Shown: one piece after another, positions 39,735 to 52,100 of the stretch | Layout of the letters: each line of letters starts with the position of its first letter | How positions within the stretch are numbered: the first letter of the stretch is position 1 | Source of the DNA: Elysia chlorotica | Taxonomy: Eukaryota > Mollusca > Gastropoda > Plakobranchidae | Direction: 5' to 3' | NCBI GenBank assembly: GCA_003991915.1 | Contig: RQTK01000506.1 | Span: 147,082 to 211,081, forward strand | DNA length: 64,000 bases | Position numbers and translations under genes: made by a program | Notes under the pieces: generated by a model | Seen by the model: only the letters and a program-made list of their open reading frames with translations | What the model was told of the DNA's origin: nothing | Databases searched by the model: none

Positions 39735-40365
39735 TCTCTCGGCCCCACAGTTCTTTGTCCGTGACAACTTCAGGTCACCTAACGTTGAGGATGTTTCTGA
39801 GGATCTGTTGGTGAATGCTTGCAGTTTTTTGGGTGCTGGTCTTTGTCACGCGCCATGTTTTTGAGCCATAGAGTAGAACCGGCATTTTGTTTCGGACCAA
39901 TAGTGCTATAGACCTCCAGATTGGTTCGAGGGCGTTGAAGGCATATCTAGCCTTGTTTATTCAGCGTCTGATGTCGTCGTCCATGCCCCCGTCTTTGGTT
40001 ACAATAGTTCCAAGATAGACAAACTTGTCAACCTCTTCAATGTTTCCGTTGATGTTTTCATTCATAACACAGTCAACCATCGTTAGTTAGATCGCCGGCG
40101 ATAGTATTATGATTCCTCGTGCCGCAGGATCACAGGTCTCTTTATTGGACAGCTTTACAAGTTGCGTTCTTTTCCAGTCTCTGGAACTTGCTCTCGTACC
40201 CAGATCTTGCACGGATGTGAACATTGCATGTCCGTCGAGGTCTGTATATCGGCCGTAAAAACCTCAAGAGGTATGCCACATGGACCTGCTCCTTTTCTGA
40301 CTTGAGAGACTTCATCGCCTTGACGATCTCTGCCCTGCTGGGAGGTTTGATATTATTGTCAAAGA
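39735..40365 (-). mobile_element. LINE (non-LTR retrotransposon) remnant, reverse transcriptase part
   Basis: On the minus strand the conceptual translation gives, in order, PPSRAEIVKAMKSLKS (near 40350), RDWKRTQLVKLSNKE and RGIIILSPAI (near 40100-40190), then VDKFVYLGTIVTKDGGMDDD, INKARYAFNALEPIWRS and VLLYGSKTWRVTKTSTQKLQ. These are standard LINE RT landmarks in the right order, but the catalytic YADD region between RGIIILS and VDKFVYLG is missing, so the copy is internally deleted. Several stops and frame changes also interrupt it. The clade was not resolved (RTE- or I-like text). No 3' tail or target duplication identified. Confidence 0.85.
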
Positions 40366-40369
40366 GTTT

Positions 40370-43300
40370 GCAGAGTTACGGAGTATGATATATTCAGAGA
40401 ATATATTTTAAACCGTATTTAGATTCATTAGTTTCCATTTTGTCTATTATAAAAGACCACTGTTCATACCACGAAGCTGCTTCCACATACATGTATAAAA
40501 AATTATACCGACAGACGGACGTTAGAAACACTGCCCATCGTCACACGCGGTTTTAACCACACCCGAATCAGTTTTGATTATGATGTACTGGTTTAACAAC
40601 GTCATGTAAGGGCATGTGCTGGTTCCTCGAAAATTCCGGTTACTTAAAACCACTTTCGATTTCACCTGATCCGTGATTTCAATGATTTGCATGTTTCGTT
40701 GTTCACTTACTATAGGCCTAACACTAGATCTAGATCTATAGGTAATTGGTAAACAGTAAGCTAAGCTCACAAGCTCACTGCCCATTACCTAGGCTCAGCC
40801 TATTATTATTTTGCGTTGGAATTGTATGTGCTTGTCGAGTATTTATCAGGCTGACATACAAAACCGAGTTTACATTATTGACCCAAGGTAAGACTAATCT
40901 AGATCTAGATCTAGATCTAGATCTACATCATCTAGATGATAAGAAGTTAGCTAGAATCTAGATTCCGGATATAAATCTAGATATAATGTCATGACTTTTG
41001 AATTTTAAGTAATGAATCTGATCTGATCTGATCTATGCCTAGAATCTCTTGATACATATCTAGATTCTAGATCTAGATAGACTGAGACACATTGTGGGAA
41101 AAGTGTGGGGGAATTCATGAGACAGGGATAGAGATAGAATTGTGAAATCAACTTTCAGTTTCCCTGGCGTTCTCAGAAGGGGAAGGGGAAGAGGTCAGAG
41201 GAAGACTGGCCTATTAAAATCTGATATCATATTTTTCTAGACTCTTCAGTCTTATGCCTAGGCTATAAAAGATAGCAAACTTATCTTGAAACTAGATCTA
41301 GTTGAAATAAAAGCCAACTGTCAAATTCTATCTAGCCTATTCTAGGGCCTACTTTATGATTATGACATCTTGATCTTAAAAGTAGTTTTACTAGATCTAG
41401 GTTGGATTGTTTTTAAAACAAAAATGTAGGCACTTTTTCAACTTATTGGTACAAATCCACTTATATCTATAGATTTAAACTGATACATGTATGTACATTT
41501 TCAGTCCTACTAGTTAATAAGTTATCATTTTTTAAGTCAGGGGATAGATATCATTTATAATGATGTTACAGTTCTTTCAAGAACAAAAGTTAAAGTTATA
41601 GAAAAAAACATCTATAGGCTAGACTTTATGATTGGTGCTAGAATAAAATTATATGTGAGGGTGCTGGTTTTAGTCAGTATATCATATTTTTAATGGCCTC
41701 AAATGTGGGTGCCTAGCTTTAGTAGCTAGGGCTGTGTGTTGGAAATCTCCACCTTTGCTTTCCTGTAAAACATTACTGAATCTCTAGTCTGAGATGAAGT
41801 TTTGGCTTTAAAACCTGCTTGGAAAACTTGGCAACTTTTTGAAAAGAGATCTATAGTAAAGATTTATCTGGATTGGTCATTAGACGGCTCCAAAGAATAA
41901 AAAGAGAGAAGAAAACAATTAAACAAATATTGTGGACTTTAAATGTGTGAAACAGAATTTTTTCAAATTTAAAAACTTGGAGAATTAAACTTAGTGAAGA
42001 ATTGAAAAGGACTTTCTTCAACTCACAACAGAGTTCAACTGAAAGAACCTAGGGCTTGTTTTTCAAAATTTCGTTTTACGTATTCATAAAAATATAATTT
42101 TTAATTCAATAAGGGTGAGAAGTTTTTAAAGTTTCCTTAATAATATACATGTACTAGCCCATATTGATAGAAGGAAGGTTTGACTTGAGATCGTTATGAA
42201 TGAGCACTAGATGGCAATTATTCAAACAATTTTACCCTGGTAATGGTGATACTATTGAGGCACATTCAAACTATGGAATTGTAATTTTGCATGCAGTGAG
42301 AAAAATATAGCATGTAGTAATTAGCTTCAGACAAGGTACATAATACAGATGACTTAAAAGGTTAAATTAATTGTTTGGTTATAAATAGACTGTCTTATCT
42401 AGATGGCATATTCATCAAAACAGATCTCCTTTAATTGGATTGTAAATTTGTATGCAAAATTTTTTCATAGGGTATAAATAAATTCTTTAACAGTGAAGGA
42501 CTTGTGATCAATTTATACAGGATGAATTTTTTTTTTAGAAATAATTGAATATAATAAAAAGTTAAATTATATGATGAGGGATGCTATTGATCTGAACTTT
42601 CTCCTGCGAGATCTCAGGGAGATTGGTAAGTTGTCTAGTTTTGCATGATATTAAACATCTCTTCATTTTATATCTATCAGGGACTTGTACTCTAGTTTGA
42701 GATTAAAACAGTTGCAACATGAGGAAAGATACAAGGCCTAAAAAAAGGATTTAAAAAGTTAAAGGAAATTGGACATACTTTTCTATATTTTCTTTTAAAA
42801 ATCTATTTGTAAACTTAAGTTTATAATTATTGTGTTATGGACTTTTTGAATTGTAAAAATACATGTATACATGTGATCCATCACCTTGATAACATCATGT
42901 TCTATCTCACAGACATACTAAAAATGACACTAACACCATAAGAAGCTTTGAATCAACCTCCATTTCTTTTCTCTAACAAAAAACAATCAGCTGAGCCAGA
43001 TTTAATTTAAATTTTAAAAACACCTACAATTTAAGAAAACAGACAATTTTCGAAAGTTTTTTTCATTAAAAACAAAACAAAAAAAACTGCTGATTTTAAG
43101 ATACACCAGTGTGTTAGTTACATTGTACGAAACTATATTTTATTATTTTTTTTCAAGGAATCTTCCCACATAGAGACACTGCACTGAGTATAAAAAAGCC
43201 TAACTTGCTTCATTTCAAACCAAGAAATCATGCGTTAATTCCCTGCCTTTTTACATGATAAAGACTTTTGTACTAAACATTGTTTGAAATTTATTCGATA

Positions 43301-43930
43301 AAAAAAAATTTTTTTTGAAAGGACAGACAATGACAGTAAGTAGTAGTGTTAATGGCATTAACACAATTACCCAATCAGAACTTTATTAGTTACTATGGAG
43401 ATATAGCAGGGTGAAAATTGATAATATTTGTAAGATAAAATCTTCATTAAAATTGATCCGTTCCACTTTCAAAATATAGTGACATACATTTTTTTAATAA
43501 CTTGAAACTAGTCAACTTATAGTCAAAAGAGCAATTTAACTTTAAGGGAAATAGTTAATCAAACAACAGAAATAATGATTCGAGGGTATTTTTAACTTTT
43601 AAAGGAATGTGTTGTAGGTAAAAGGGGTTTGGGGAGGGGGGGGGGGTAAGCTGAAAAAATCTTATTGGTTTTACATATATACATTTGCCTCTGAGTAAGG
43701 ACTGTTGCTCTTGAACGTTTTAGAGCCCACTACCCCTGTCAAACACATTTTCATCTCTTTATTTTGCCTGTCTAAGAAGTCTCTTTAAAATCTTTTTATA
43801 ACCAGTTAAGAGAGAAGGTTGGGTACTTTCGTTCCTCCTTTCTCAAATTCTTTTGACTTGCCCAGAGCGCTGACTGCTTCATATTTATATATGACTGTTT
43901 TAAGTTGTTTGTACATCTGTATACAATCAT
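40370..43930. other. Intergenic, no supported gene
   Basis: AT-rich DNA without a convincing exon. It contains a dense CTAGAT array (about 40725-41080) and a G-run near 43637-43646. I recognised no other structure. Confidence 0.45.
40725..41080. repeat. CTAGAT/AGATCT hexamer array
   Basis: A near-perfect run of AGATCT/CTAGAT units lies at about 40897-40925, with further TCTAGAT and CTGATCTGATCT words to about 41080. In one frame it reads as an Asp-Leu repeat, which is spurious coding. Confidence 0.9.
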
Positions 43931-43970
43931 GTATGTGCGTTTAGTTATGTGGGGAAGAGGAGGAATGAAA

Positions 43971-44308
43971 GCTATAATCGGCCATAAGTAAGCTATGTAT
44001 CTCAGTATACATATGTGCGTTGAGATAAGCGTGGATAAGAAAGAATATGGCCATAAATAAGCCATGTTGAGTAGATACATATGTGCTTTGAGATAAGCGT
44101 GGATAAGGACAAAAAAAAAGTAATGCTATAGTGGGCCATAAAAAAGCTATGTAGATCAGCATACATGTGCGTTGAGATAAGCGTGGATGAGAAACAAAGT
44201 AATGCTATAGTGGGCCATAAATAAGCCATATAGATCAGTCTAAATGTGCGTTGAGATAAGCGTGGATAAGAAAAAAGTAATGCTATAGTGGGCTATAAAT
44301 AAGCCACA
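43971..44308. repeat. Minisatellite, about 75-85 bp unit, 4-5 copies
   Basis: Each unit contains GCTATAGTGGGCCATAAATA, a GATCAG...ATGTGCG segment and TTGAGATAAGCGTGGATAAG. Copies vary in length and by point changes; a more diverged partial unit precedes 43971. The overlapping open frames here are products of the repeat. Confidence 0.93.
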
Positions 44309-44689
44309 TACTTTATACTTAATATTTACTTTACAAGTAAAAAAAACCATTGCTGATCTATTCATTGTTGACTTCTCTTAAGAGCCTGATTCTTCTAAAA
44401 AAATTTGAAATAAATTAAAAAATAAAATAAAAACACCCTGGGTTTCCTGTTCGGAGATTACTGTACGTCTACAGTCAATTCATGACAGGGAAGGGGAGGG
44501 GGAAAGGTTCAAGGCTGAAGAAGGAATTGATTTTTTTAACTACAGTTAAAACTACTTACTGAAGGAGGCATGGGAAGTGCCAACATTGTCAATTCATCTT
44601 ATGGCACCAACGTTAAGGTAACATTACTCATGTGTTATTCAGTATTGGTTGATCTAGTACATACTAGTTCTCTATTAATTGGGTGACCA

Positions 44690-44815
44690 GCTGAGACAGT
44701 AGTCCAGGTTTCCCCGCCCTGTCTCGTGTGCGGCAGCATTTAAAATTGTCAGATGTCAGTTTTCGGGCTAGTCCACAATATAGCCTATATAGTGCTGACG
44801 TTGGACGCTAAGCAA
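44690..44815 (+). mobile_element. tRNA-type SINE copy, 3' part
   Basis: GGTGACCAGCTGAGACAG, TTTCCCCGCCCTGTCTCGTG, GGCAGCATTTAAAATTGTCA and GTGCTGACGTTGGACGCTAA match the family body and tail. Confidence 0.8.
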
Positions 44816-45355
44816 CAACACTTTGATACTATAATGGAGTTAGACTACCGTACCTCTCTCTCTTTCTCTCTCTCTGAACTGCCCTCCTCTGTGAGATTTA
44901 GTCAATACTAAAGCCTTTCTTTCATTTCTGTATCTTCTGTATACTAATCTGTACATATGCACTTCTTCAAATATTACACGAACAAAATGTCAAGAAGCAC
45001 AATACATAGGCTAATGCAAACAGTGATAGTTCAATATAACACAGCAGAAGTCAACATGATCTCTTAGAGTGTGCTTACAACAATCTACATCTAGAACTGT
45101 ATCTTTATTGCTTGTTGGATTTTATAAACTTTTATTATATAAAGATATATTTCTGTTCTTCACATTTAAATCCACCTGGAAGAAGTAACAGAGATGGATA
45201 AAGACTCTAACGATCTTATTTGATAAATACAAAACTTAAACGTTGACAGGGAAAGTTATTCGAAACCATTTAGATGATATAAGACCAGCTAAATTTAAAT
45301 TTATACATATAATAAGGGGACTCATATTCAGGTGGGGTAGGTGTTTATAATTTAA

Positions 45356-45440
45356 CTGGTTGAGACAGGAGCCCTGTTATTCCCGCACTGTCAAGCCTAG
45401 ACCTATTAGAGATCTAGTGCTGGAGTTGGAAGCCAATAAA
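45356..45440 (+). mobile_element. tRNA-type SINE fragment, diverged
   Basis: AACTGGTTGAGACAGGAG, TATTCCCGCACTGTC and GTGCTGGAGTTGGAAGCCAA recall the family, but the central part is missing. Confidence 0.5.
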
Positions 45441-46010
45441 CAAAACATATAATCCTGTGGCAGGACGAAACATGCCTTACATAACTGGTCCATATGACCT
45501 CTAAGCTTGGGACCAGTTGATGCATAGTTCCCGCTTTAAGAATATGGAAAGAGTAAAGCTAGTAGTGTCATGTTGTTTCCTTTTCTTCCTTCCGTCCTTT
45601 CCTCCTTCCGTTCTTTTTTCTTCTTCTTCTTTCTTAACTCGAGGCCTACCTGTTATAGTTTCCCCTTGTCCCGATGCCTGGGCACTGCGCTTAAACACTC
45701 CTAGTCCTAATATCATAACAAATAGCTAAACCAGGAGCTTCTTTCTTCTCTCTTACAAAGGACTAAGGTAAAATTTTGAAAACTAATTATGGGTTTACAC
45801 AATTATCTAAATGTTTTCGTTGACTTATTGAAGAAAAGGCTGTCTAATACTGATAGTTAGGCTGCAAATGGCAAAAGAATTACAATGTTCCGTCTATACT
45901 CTCCCCAGCTTTAAAACGAAGTAACAGATACATATTTAATTCCACAAAAACAAAAAAAACAAAAAACGATGCAAAAAATAATTTAGATTGCATAAGTTAC
46001 TAGTAAATGA

Positions 46011-46046
46011 ACAACAACAACAACAACAACAACAACATCAACAACG
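46011..46046. repeat. (AAC)n microsatellite
   Basis: About ten AAC units, one interrupted, just left of the inverted repeat at 46080. Confidence 0.9.
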
Positions 46047-46079
46047 CATGTCACCGCTGTAATCTCGTTCAGTATTCTA

Positions 46080-46759
46080 CGCTCGCTTCCACTGAACCTA
46101 TAATGGCTTGAGCCGTGATAGAATTGAAGTTAGGGATGACAATTTATTATTATGCTCTATGAGGTTATAGTAAACAGCCCAGTTAACTTGCGTTGGAAAT
46201 ACATGTACGTGTAACTACAATGACAATTGCATAATGTTTGAAATGCAAATTAAAAATGGACTCAACTCGCCCATGCAGCAAGGTGGGGCTTCAGGTACCA
46301 AGCCCCATGACAGATGACGCCACTGCTTGGAGCATAAATTTCCCTCGGAATTATGTGAACATATTTTTCCAAGAAAAGTAGAATGGTGACAATGTTTTGT
46401 CCCCGTGACATAACCAAAACATTGAGTGTCTTATCTAAGGTACGCCAATCATGTTCGAGCATGACTTGCCGCATAGGCCTAGAATACTGAACGAGGGAAA
46501 TTTATGCTCCAAGCAGTGGCGTCATCTGTCATGGGGCTTGGTACCTGAAGCCCCACCTTGCTGCATGGGCGAGTTGAGTCCATTTTTAATTTGCATTTCA
46601 AACATTATGCAATTGTCATTGTAGTTACACGTACATGTATTTCCAACGCAAGTTAACTGGGCTGTTTACTATAACCTCATAGAGCATAATAATAAATTGT
46701 CATCCCTAACTTCAATTCTATCACGGCTCAAGCCATTATAGGTTCAGTGGAAGCGAGCG
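46080..46759. repeat. Perfect 268 bp inverted repeat with 144 bp spacer
   Basis: The left arm 46080-46347 is the exact reverse complement of the right arm 46492-46759; read base by base I found no mismatch or gap. A further 16 bp, CTCGTTCAGTATTCTA (46064-46079), just outside the left arm, recurs inverted at 46480-46495 at the inner edge of the right arm. Seen from either arm, the arm is therefore bordered by this 16-mer on one side or the other. No target-site duplication flanks the whole. It could be a foldback element, a replication template-switch product, an hpRNA locus or an assembly artefact. Confidence 0.95.
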
Positions 46760-47029
46760 CCCTGGTCCATTCGTTAGTTATTATCAGCTCCGAGGAGCCG
46801 TGTTGGGTGGATGCTGTATTAAACAAGCAAAAAACAACAAAAACAACAACAATAAAGCCCCAACAAAAATGATAAAAACATACAAACTACATTGTACAAC
46901 AGCGGCAAACTTTTTCTCTTCTACCATTGCATGTGACCCAATAAAATAATAATTGTGTCAGGTTCTACTGTACAGTAGCCTATTGATATACAAATTGGTT
47001 TTGATTCCAAGCCACAGATTTCTATTAAT

Positions 47030-47290
47030 AGCGTGGTGGACCTGGGGTAGAACATCGGCTTCCGACGCAAAAGGTCCAGATTCGAGCCCTGGCGATCTTG
47101 CCCCTTACTGATTGGGTCGGTGTCAGTTTAATGTGACCAGCTGAGACAGGAGTTATCGCATCCCCGCCCTGACTCGTGTGTGGCAGCACATGAAATTGTC
47201 AGACGCCTGTCTTGGGGCCCGTCCACATTATAGCCTTCAGACACTTTAACCTATATAGTGGTGACGTTAGACGTTATACCAACTCAACTT
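47030..47290 (+). mobile_element. tRNA-type SINE, near full length
   Basis: The most complete copy. A tRNA-like head (GCGTGGTGGACCTGGGGTAG, with B-box-like AGATTCGAGCCCTGG) is followed by ATTGGGTCGGTGTCAGTTTA, TGACCAGCTGAGACAGGAG, ATCCCCGCCCTGACTCGTG, GGCAGCACATGAAATTGTCA, GGGGCCCGTCCACATTATAG, and a tail with GTGGTGACGTTAGACGTTA. It is the best query for this family. Confidence 0.85.
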
Positions 47291-49120
47291 GACTTGGCAA
47301 ATGCAAATAATGCAGTACAAAATCAATATCTATATATATCGTTGTCCGCCAAGCATGTTGTCTACAAGGGATCGTCCTTGCCCCGTATAGAGTTCTATGG
47401 GAACAGTGAAGGGCGCGAAACTGATTAAACGATTTGGTCAACAAAAATTTTGATAAAATGGTATGGTTGATTGGACCAGAAAAATGGGACTCTTTGATTG
47501 ATTGGGCTGTCAGTAAACCCGACGAGCAAGTCTAGTGTGAATCGGGGGCTGAGAGCAGGTGCATTCATTAGTAAGCTGGTATCCCCCCCCCTCTCCTTTC
47601 ACTTGAACATGGCCTGTTCACCGTTGTTCGGAGAATTGAAGCCGAAACTGAAAGTAAAATCTTAGGTCTTGACATTTAAGGCGTTGCTATGGGCTTGTTT
47701 CAAGCTGTTATGACTAGATCTAGACCTAGGTCGAGATTGCAGGGTATATTTTTAGATCTGATTCTGTATTAATTATTAGAATTTCTGTGCCTTTAGTTCG
47801 CAACAGGTCAGCTCCAAGTAAGAACCAGTTGATTGGTTTTTATTGGAAAGCTGACTATTGCCAACGAAATAAATGGAACCTTGATGTAGCTGATCATTCT
47901 CCCCCCTCCCCATTTTTTCGCTTATGAAATAGTCAGGGACATACATACAAGCAGACACCCCCCCCCCTTTTTTTTTTTGGTCGTTGGTAGACACTACGCA
48001 GTTCGCGTTCAGAAAGTCGGACTTCCCCACTTCGCAGTTCGTGTGAAGAAAGCTGAAAAAACTCGTCTCAACTAGTGAAAACTTGATTAACCTCAAGGCT
48101 GCCTGCTCGAAGTCGAAGTGCCTCGGAGTGAGACTGATCAACTGTAGATCTAAGCTTTGTGAAAGTGAAAAAACAAAGAAGACCCGTTCTGACGTCGTAG
48201 ATTTTATTGCGCGTTGAGAAAGCCAAACTTCCCCACATCGAACTGCGCGGCGAGCACCCATTTCGTTTTTTTTTCCTACACACACACATCACAAACACAA
48301 AATTATGGTGATTGCCTTTCTGTCCTTGAGGCAGTTCAGTAAAAGAAAGTTATGTTTAGTTCTCCCTTTCATATATATAAAGAATCTGCTCACTTCCTTT
48401 TCTGTTTAAGAGTAAACTATACATGAATGTTTTTAGGGGTTTTCTACCCATATAAAAAAATCTCGGTGACGCAACTAGACAGACATAATTTCATGTGACA
48501 CTCGATTTTTTGTGTCCTGGTTTAGAAAACGCCAGAGCTTTTAATAACGTATGGTTAAATAATTGAATGAGGCGTGAGTTTGTAATCATGTAATGCTTTT
48601 GCTGCTTTCATCAATACATATCACTTTTTCATTGCTTATGTATTTTACTACTTTAGGGAGGATAATTTTGAGGATTCTCCCTTCAGACACTTCACCCTAT
48701 ATAAATTTGTTTATATATTTTACGACTGCATTTAAAATTAGATGGAAAAAAAACCCCAATCAAATGCAAGCATGGCCATACATTATAATACTCCTGTTTC
48801 TGAATTGTTTAGCGCTTAAGTAAATGCATAAGTTAATTGACAAATATACTGTTATACTGTTATAGCAATATATAATTCAATGTTATAAATGATAATCGTT
48901 TGATGTATCATAATCGCTGATTATTTTTGTTTCAGTGAAATTTAAATTAGAATTTTAAACAGTGTTTTGTGGGAGACATCCTACACATAATAATACAACG
49001 GTGTAGGGGACAGAATCCATGCAATTTGCCAGATCCATGTATCAAATCAGGTACAAATGCTCTTCTACTTTCAGTTTGTCCCCTGAATTTTAAACTCACA
49101 AATGATTTTTGTACCTATAG
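47291..49120. other. DPP3 5' flank, probable promoter and 5' UTR exon region
   Basis: DPP3's first coding exon begins after an acceptor at 49120, so a non-coding first exon should lie upstream. The stretch near 47990-48270 is locally GC-richer with CpGs and a CRE-like TGACGTCG (48191-48198). It also contains two similar 40 bp direct copies (near 48004 and 48210) sharing ACTTCCCCAC. The 169-codon minus-strand frame across it is probably spurious. Confidence 0.4.
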
Positions 49121-49143
49121 GAGTACAGTTTGAAGCCAAGTAC

Positions 49144-52100
49144 ATGATGGCAGACCAGTACATTATTCCAAACAGCACTGATGTCGCCCTCTTAGACTGC
49201 CAGGAAGCCTTTGCTGGCCTCACCGAGAAAGAGAAGTTATACGCTCACCATTTGGCCCAAGCAAGTTTTAAAGGGGGCCTCATCGTCTTGTTCCAGGTAA
49301 ACTTTTCCGAAAGATTATACACATGAAGTTTAAGCAATGCTACTTTTTCAGTGTAAGCCTCAAAGTGTTGACGTCAACTGAGTTGCAGTAACTTATCATG
49401 GTCAGTTCGGTTGGCAGAGAAGTTGACCATGGTTTGTTATATAAGTAAAATGTAAGTCAAGAAACATCTCATAAACTGACCATGTAAATATACATCGTCT
49501 GTACACTCAGTAAGTCTGGATATACTTGAATCAGCTTTACCGTCAACGCTTGGAGGGCAAAACAATACTATGACCTATATTCTCTAATAGTTGGGTAGTA
49601 ATGGAATCAGCAGTAAAGAAAAAGCCATGGACGGTAAAAAAAAACCTTTTTGATTAAGTCCTACTGGGCTGGTCATCAGCAAATTTAGTAAAAAATTGAT
49701 TTGTTGACACGATCTTGAATGCAAAAGTATCTGATACATAGGCAGAGATTCTTAGTGTAGATTCTGTTTCGCACAAGGGTTCTTTTAAGCAAGAAATTGG
49801 TTGGTAATTGGGTGTCTTTAAATTTGTTAGTTCCATTGCTTAAGAAATAAAATATAAATGCAACTGAATTGGTGAAGCCTCTTTTTTATGTGCTGAGTCT
49901 TTGAAGGTAATATTGACATATAGCCTCTAATGCTTGAGGTAAAACAGAATTGAATGTATATGAGTATCCAATAACTTTTGAAAATCACAGATTAATACTT
50001 TTCTCTTACTTTTGTGATTAAATCTTCATTCTTTCTAACAATGTATTTTTAGGACTTCAGATTAAAAAAAAAGTAAAAATTACATTAATCTTATAAATAC
50101 TTGTAAACTGAAACTTACTTGGCATAACAATATGTACTTCTTCAATCTTAAAATCATTCGTGAGCTATTAAAATTGGAGATCATTTTAATATTAACTTTG
50201 TAAATTATTATTTTGGATATATGCAAATTTAAACCTAAGTGATAAAACAGTGCCCTCACCTATTTCTATTTCAGACATCACCTGAATCTCCTGGCATCTT
50301 TGTCCTTCTTCAAAAACTCTTCAAGTCGCAATGTCCTGAAGAGATCTCTGCGCTTGCTTTGTCAAATGGGTTTTCCGAGGAAGATGTCAAAGTAAGTGAA
50401 GTATACATATTTAAAAAGAATTCAAGTACTTTTGTTTTATTCCAAACATGATTTTATGAGAGCAATTTGAACCAAATTACTGATAAAATAGATATATTTA
50501 AGATCATAGAACCTTTTCTGACTTTTAAATGTCACCTTGTATTTATCTAGGATGATGCATGGGAAACCTCCTCCACTTGCACATATAACCTGGAAGCTGG
50601 TTATTTTAGCTCGAAATAAAATACTCAATGAGATCTACATGACTGTCTTGATATTCTTCTGAAAACATTTCCAAGTCACTTCGTGTCTGACATGTCCAGC
50701 TAAATTGTTTTTTTGTTTTTTTTCATTAGATATTGCCACATTCTTATATGAAACGATGTGTAAGCTCTATTTTTTTCCCTTGGAATTTCTTTTTTTTTTT
50801 GTGCTTAACAATTGCAAGTTTCTTGTTGACACACTGAAATATGATGATCATCTATATTCTTTATGATGTATACAATTTTTCTTCTACAAAGGCATTTCTT
50901 ATGTATGCAGCAGCATTCTATTGTAACATGGGCAACTACAAGTCATTTGGAGACACCAAATTCATTCCAAATGTAGAAAAAGTAAGTACTTAGTAGATTG
51001 AAAAAAAAAAGTTATTAATTCCTCTTTATGTACAAATTACACGTAAGAAGAAAAAGACAAACTGCAACTTGTTGACTGTATTGAATAGTTGTTGCACAAG
51101 CCTACATTCTGCTATAAAACGAAATACAACAGTTGTCAATATTGTGAAGAAGAAAAAGTGTCCTCCTCAAATTTTTGTGAAAGAATCATGTTCCAAAAAG
51201 ATATAACTGCACCATTTCATTTCCAAAGAACTTTAAAAGAGTCCAGAGACTATTTATAAAAAAAGACTTTGGAGTTTCAAGAATATTAGTATTTGCCTGT
51301 AAGGGATACTTTAAGTACTAACTATTTAGGCTTTTCACAAGAGTTAAAAATACAATGGTGATTTTACCTATCTTTAAAAAGAACATCATTATTTATTCTT
51401 TTCAACAGGAAAAAGTTGAACGCTTGATCAAGAGCAGCAAAGCTTTCCAAGAAAATAGCGCATTGTTGCAAAAGTTGTGGGACTCAGTGAAAGAGAGAAT
51501 GTATTCACTGGAAAATGGCCATGCTGAGCTGGGCCTCGGCGATAAGGTGAAGCTTGTGATTGTTTTGTTTTGTTTTTGTTTTTGTAAATTTTAGAATAAG
51601 TTTCATATCTTTAATAACCTTTTTATGGTATAGATATTTGCATAAGAAACCATAGTTTTAAAAAGATACAGACCTGCTCATTTTTAATAATTGTATGCTT
51701 AAAGTGAAAAGTAACAAAATTATTGTCTTCCATATGCTGGTATAGCTAAATGATGTACTTCCGAATTTGTATTTTATTTTTATACATTTTATATAAATTG
51801 ACGTTAAAACATCGATTATGATTTTTTTAAAATCTATCACTTTTTTTCTCCAGGGCGTCACCACTTACTTCTCTGCCAATTGCACTGAAACTGATGCTAA
51901 AATTGCTCAGGAGTTCATGACATCAAAGGTATTGAATGAATCCTCCTTGACACAATTTTTTCTATACTGTTTAGATCAATTTGATAGCCTCACACAAATT
52001 CTAACAGGTTCTTATGTGTTTAAAGACCTTTACAGTATGATTTTCATTTAACACTAATGTGTTCATTGACTTAATAGTGGTTGAAGTAAGATCATTGTAT

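Noticed and set aside
43796-44229. Three overlapping minus-strand frames with MAYLWPTIALL-type repeats
   Set aside because: The repeated peptide simply reflects the 80 bp minisatellite unit.
46262-46474. 70-codon minus-strand frame across the spacer of the inverted repeat
   Set aside because: No recognisable family; its length is compatible with chance, and part of it lies in the arm and so is mirrored on the other side.
47776-48285. 169-codon minus-strand frame, the second longest in the window
   Set aside because: Poor protein-like composition, homopolymer-coded stretches and no domain; it lies over the presumed DPP3 promoter and duplicated 40 bp elements.
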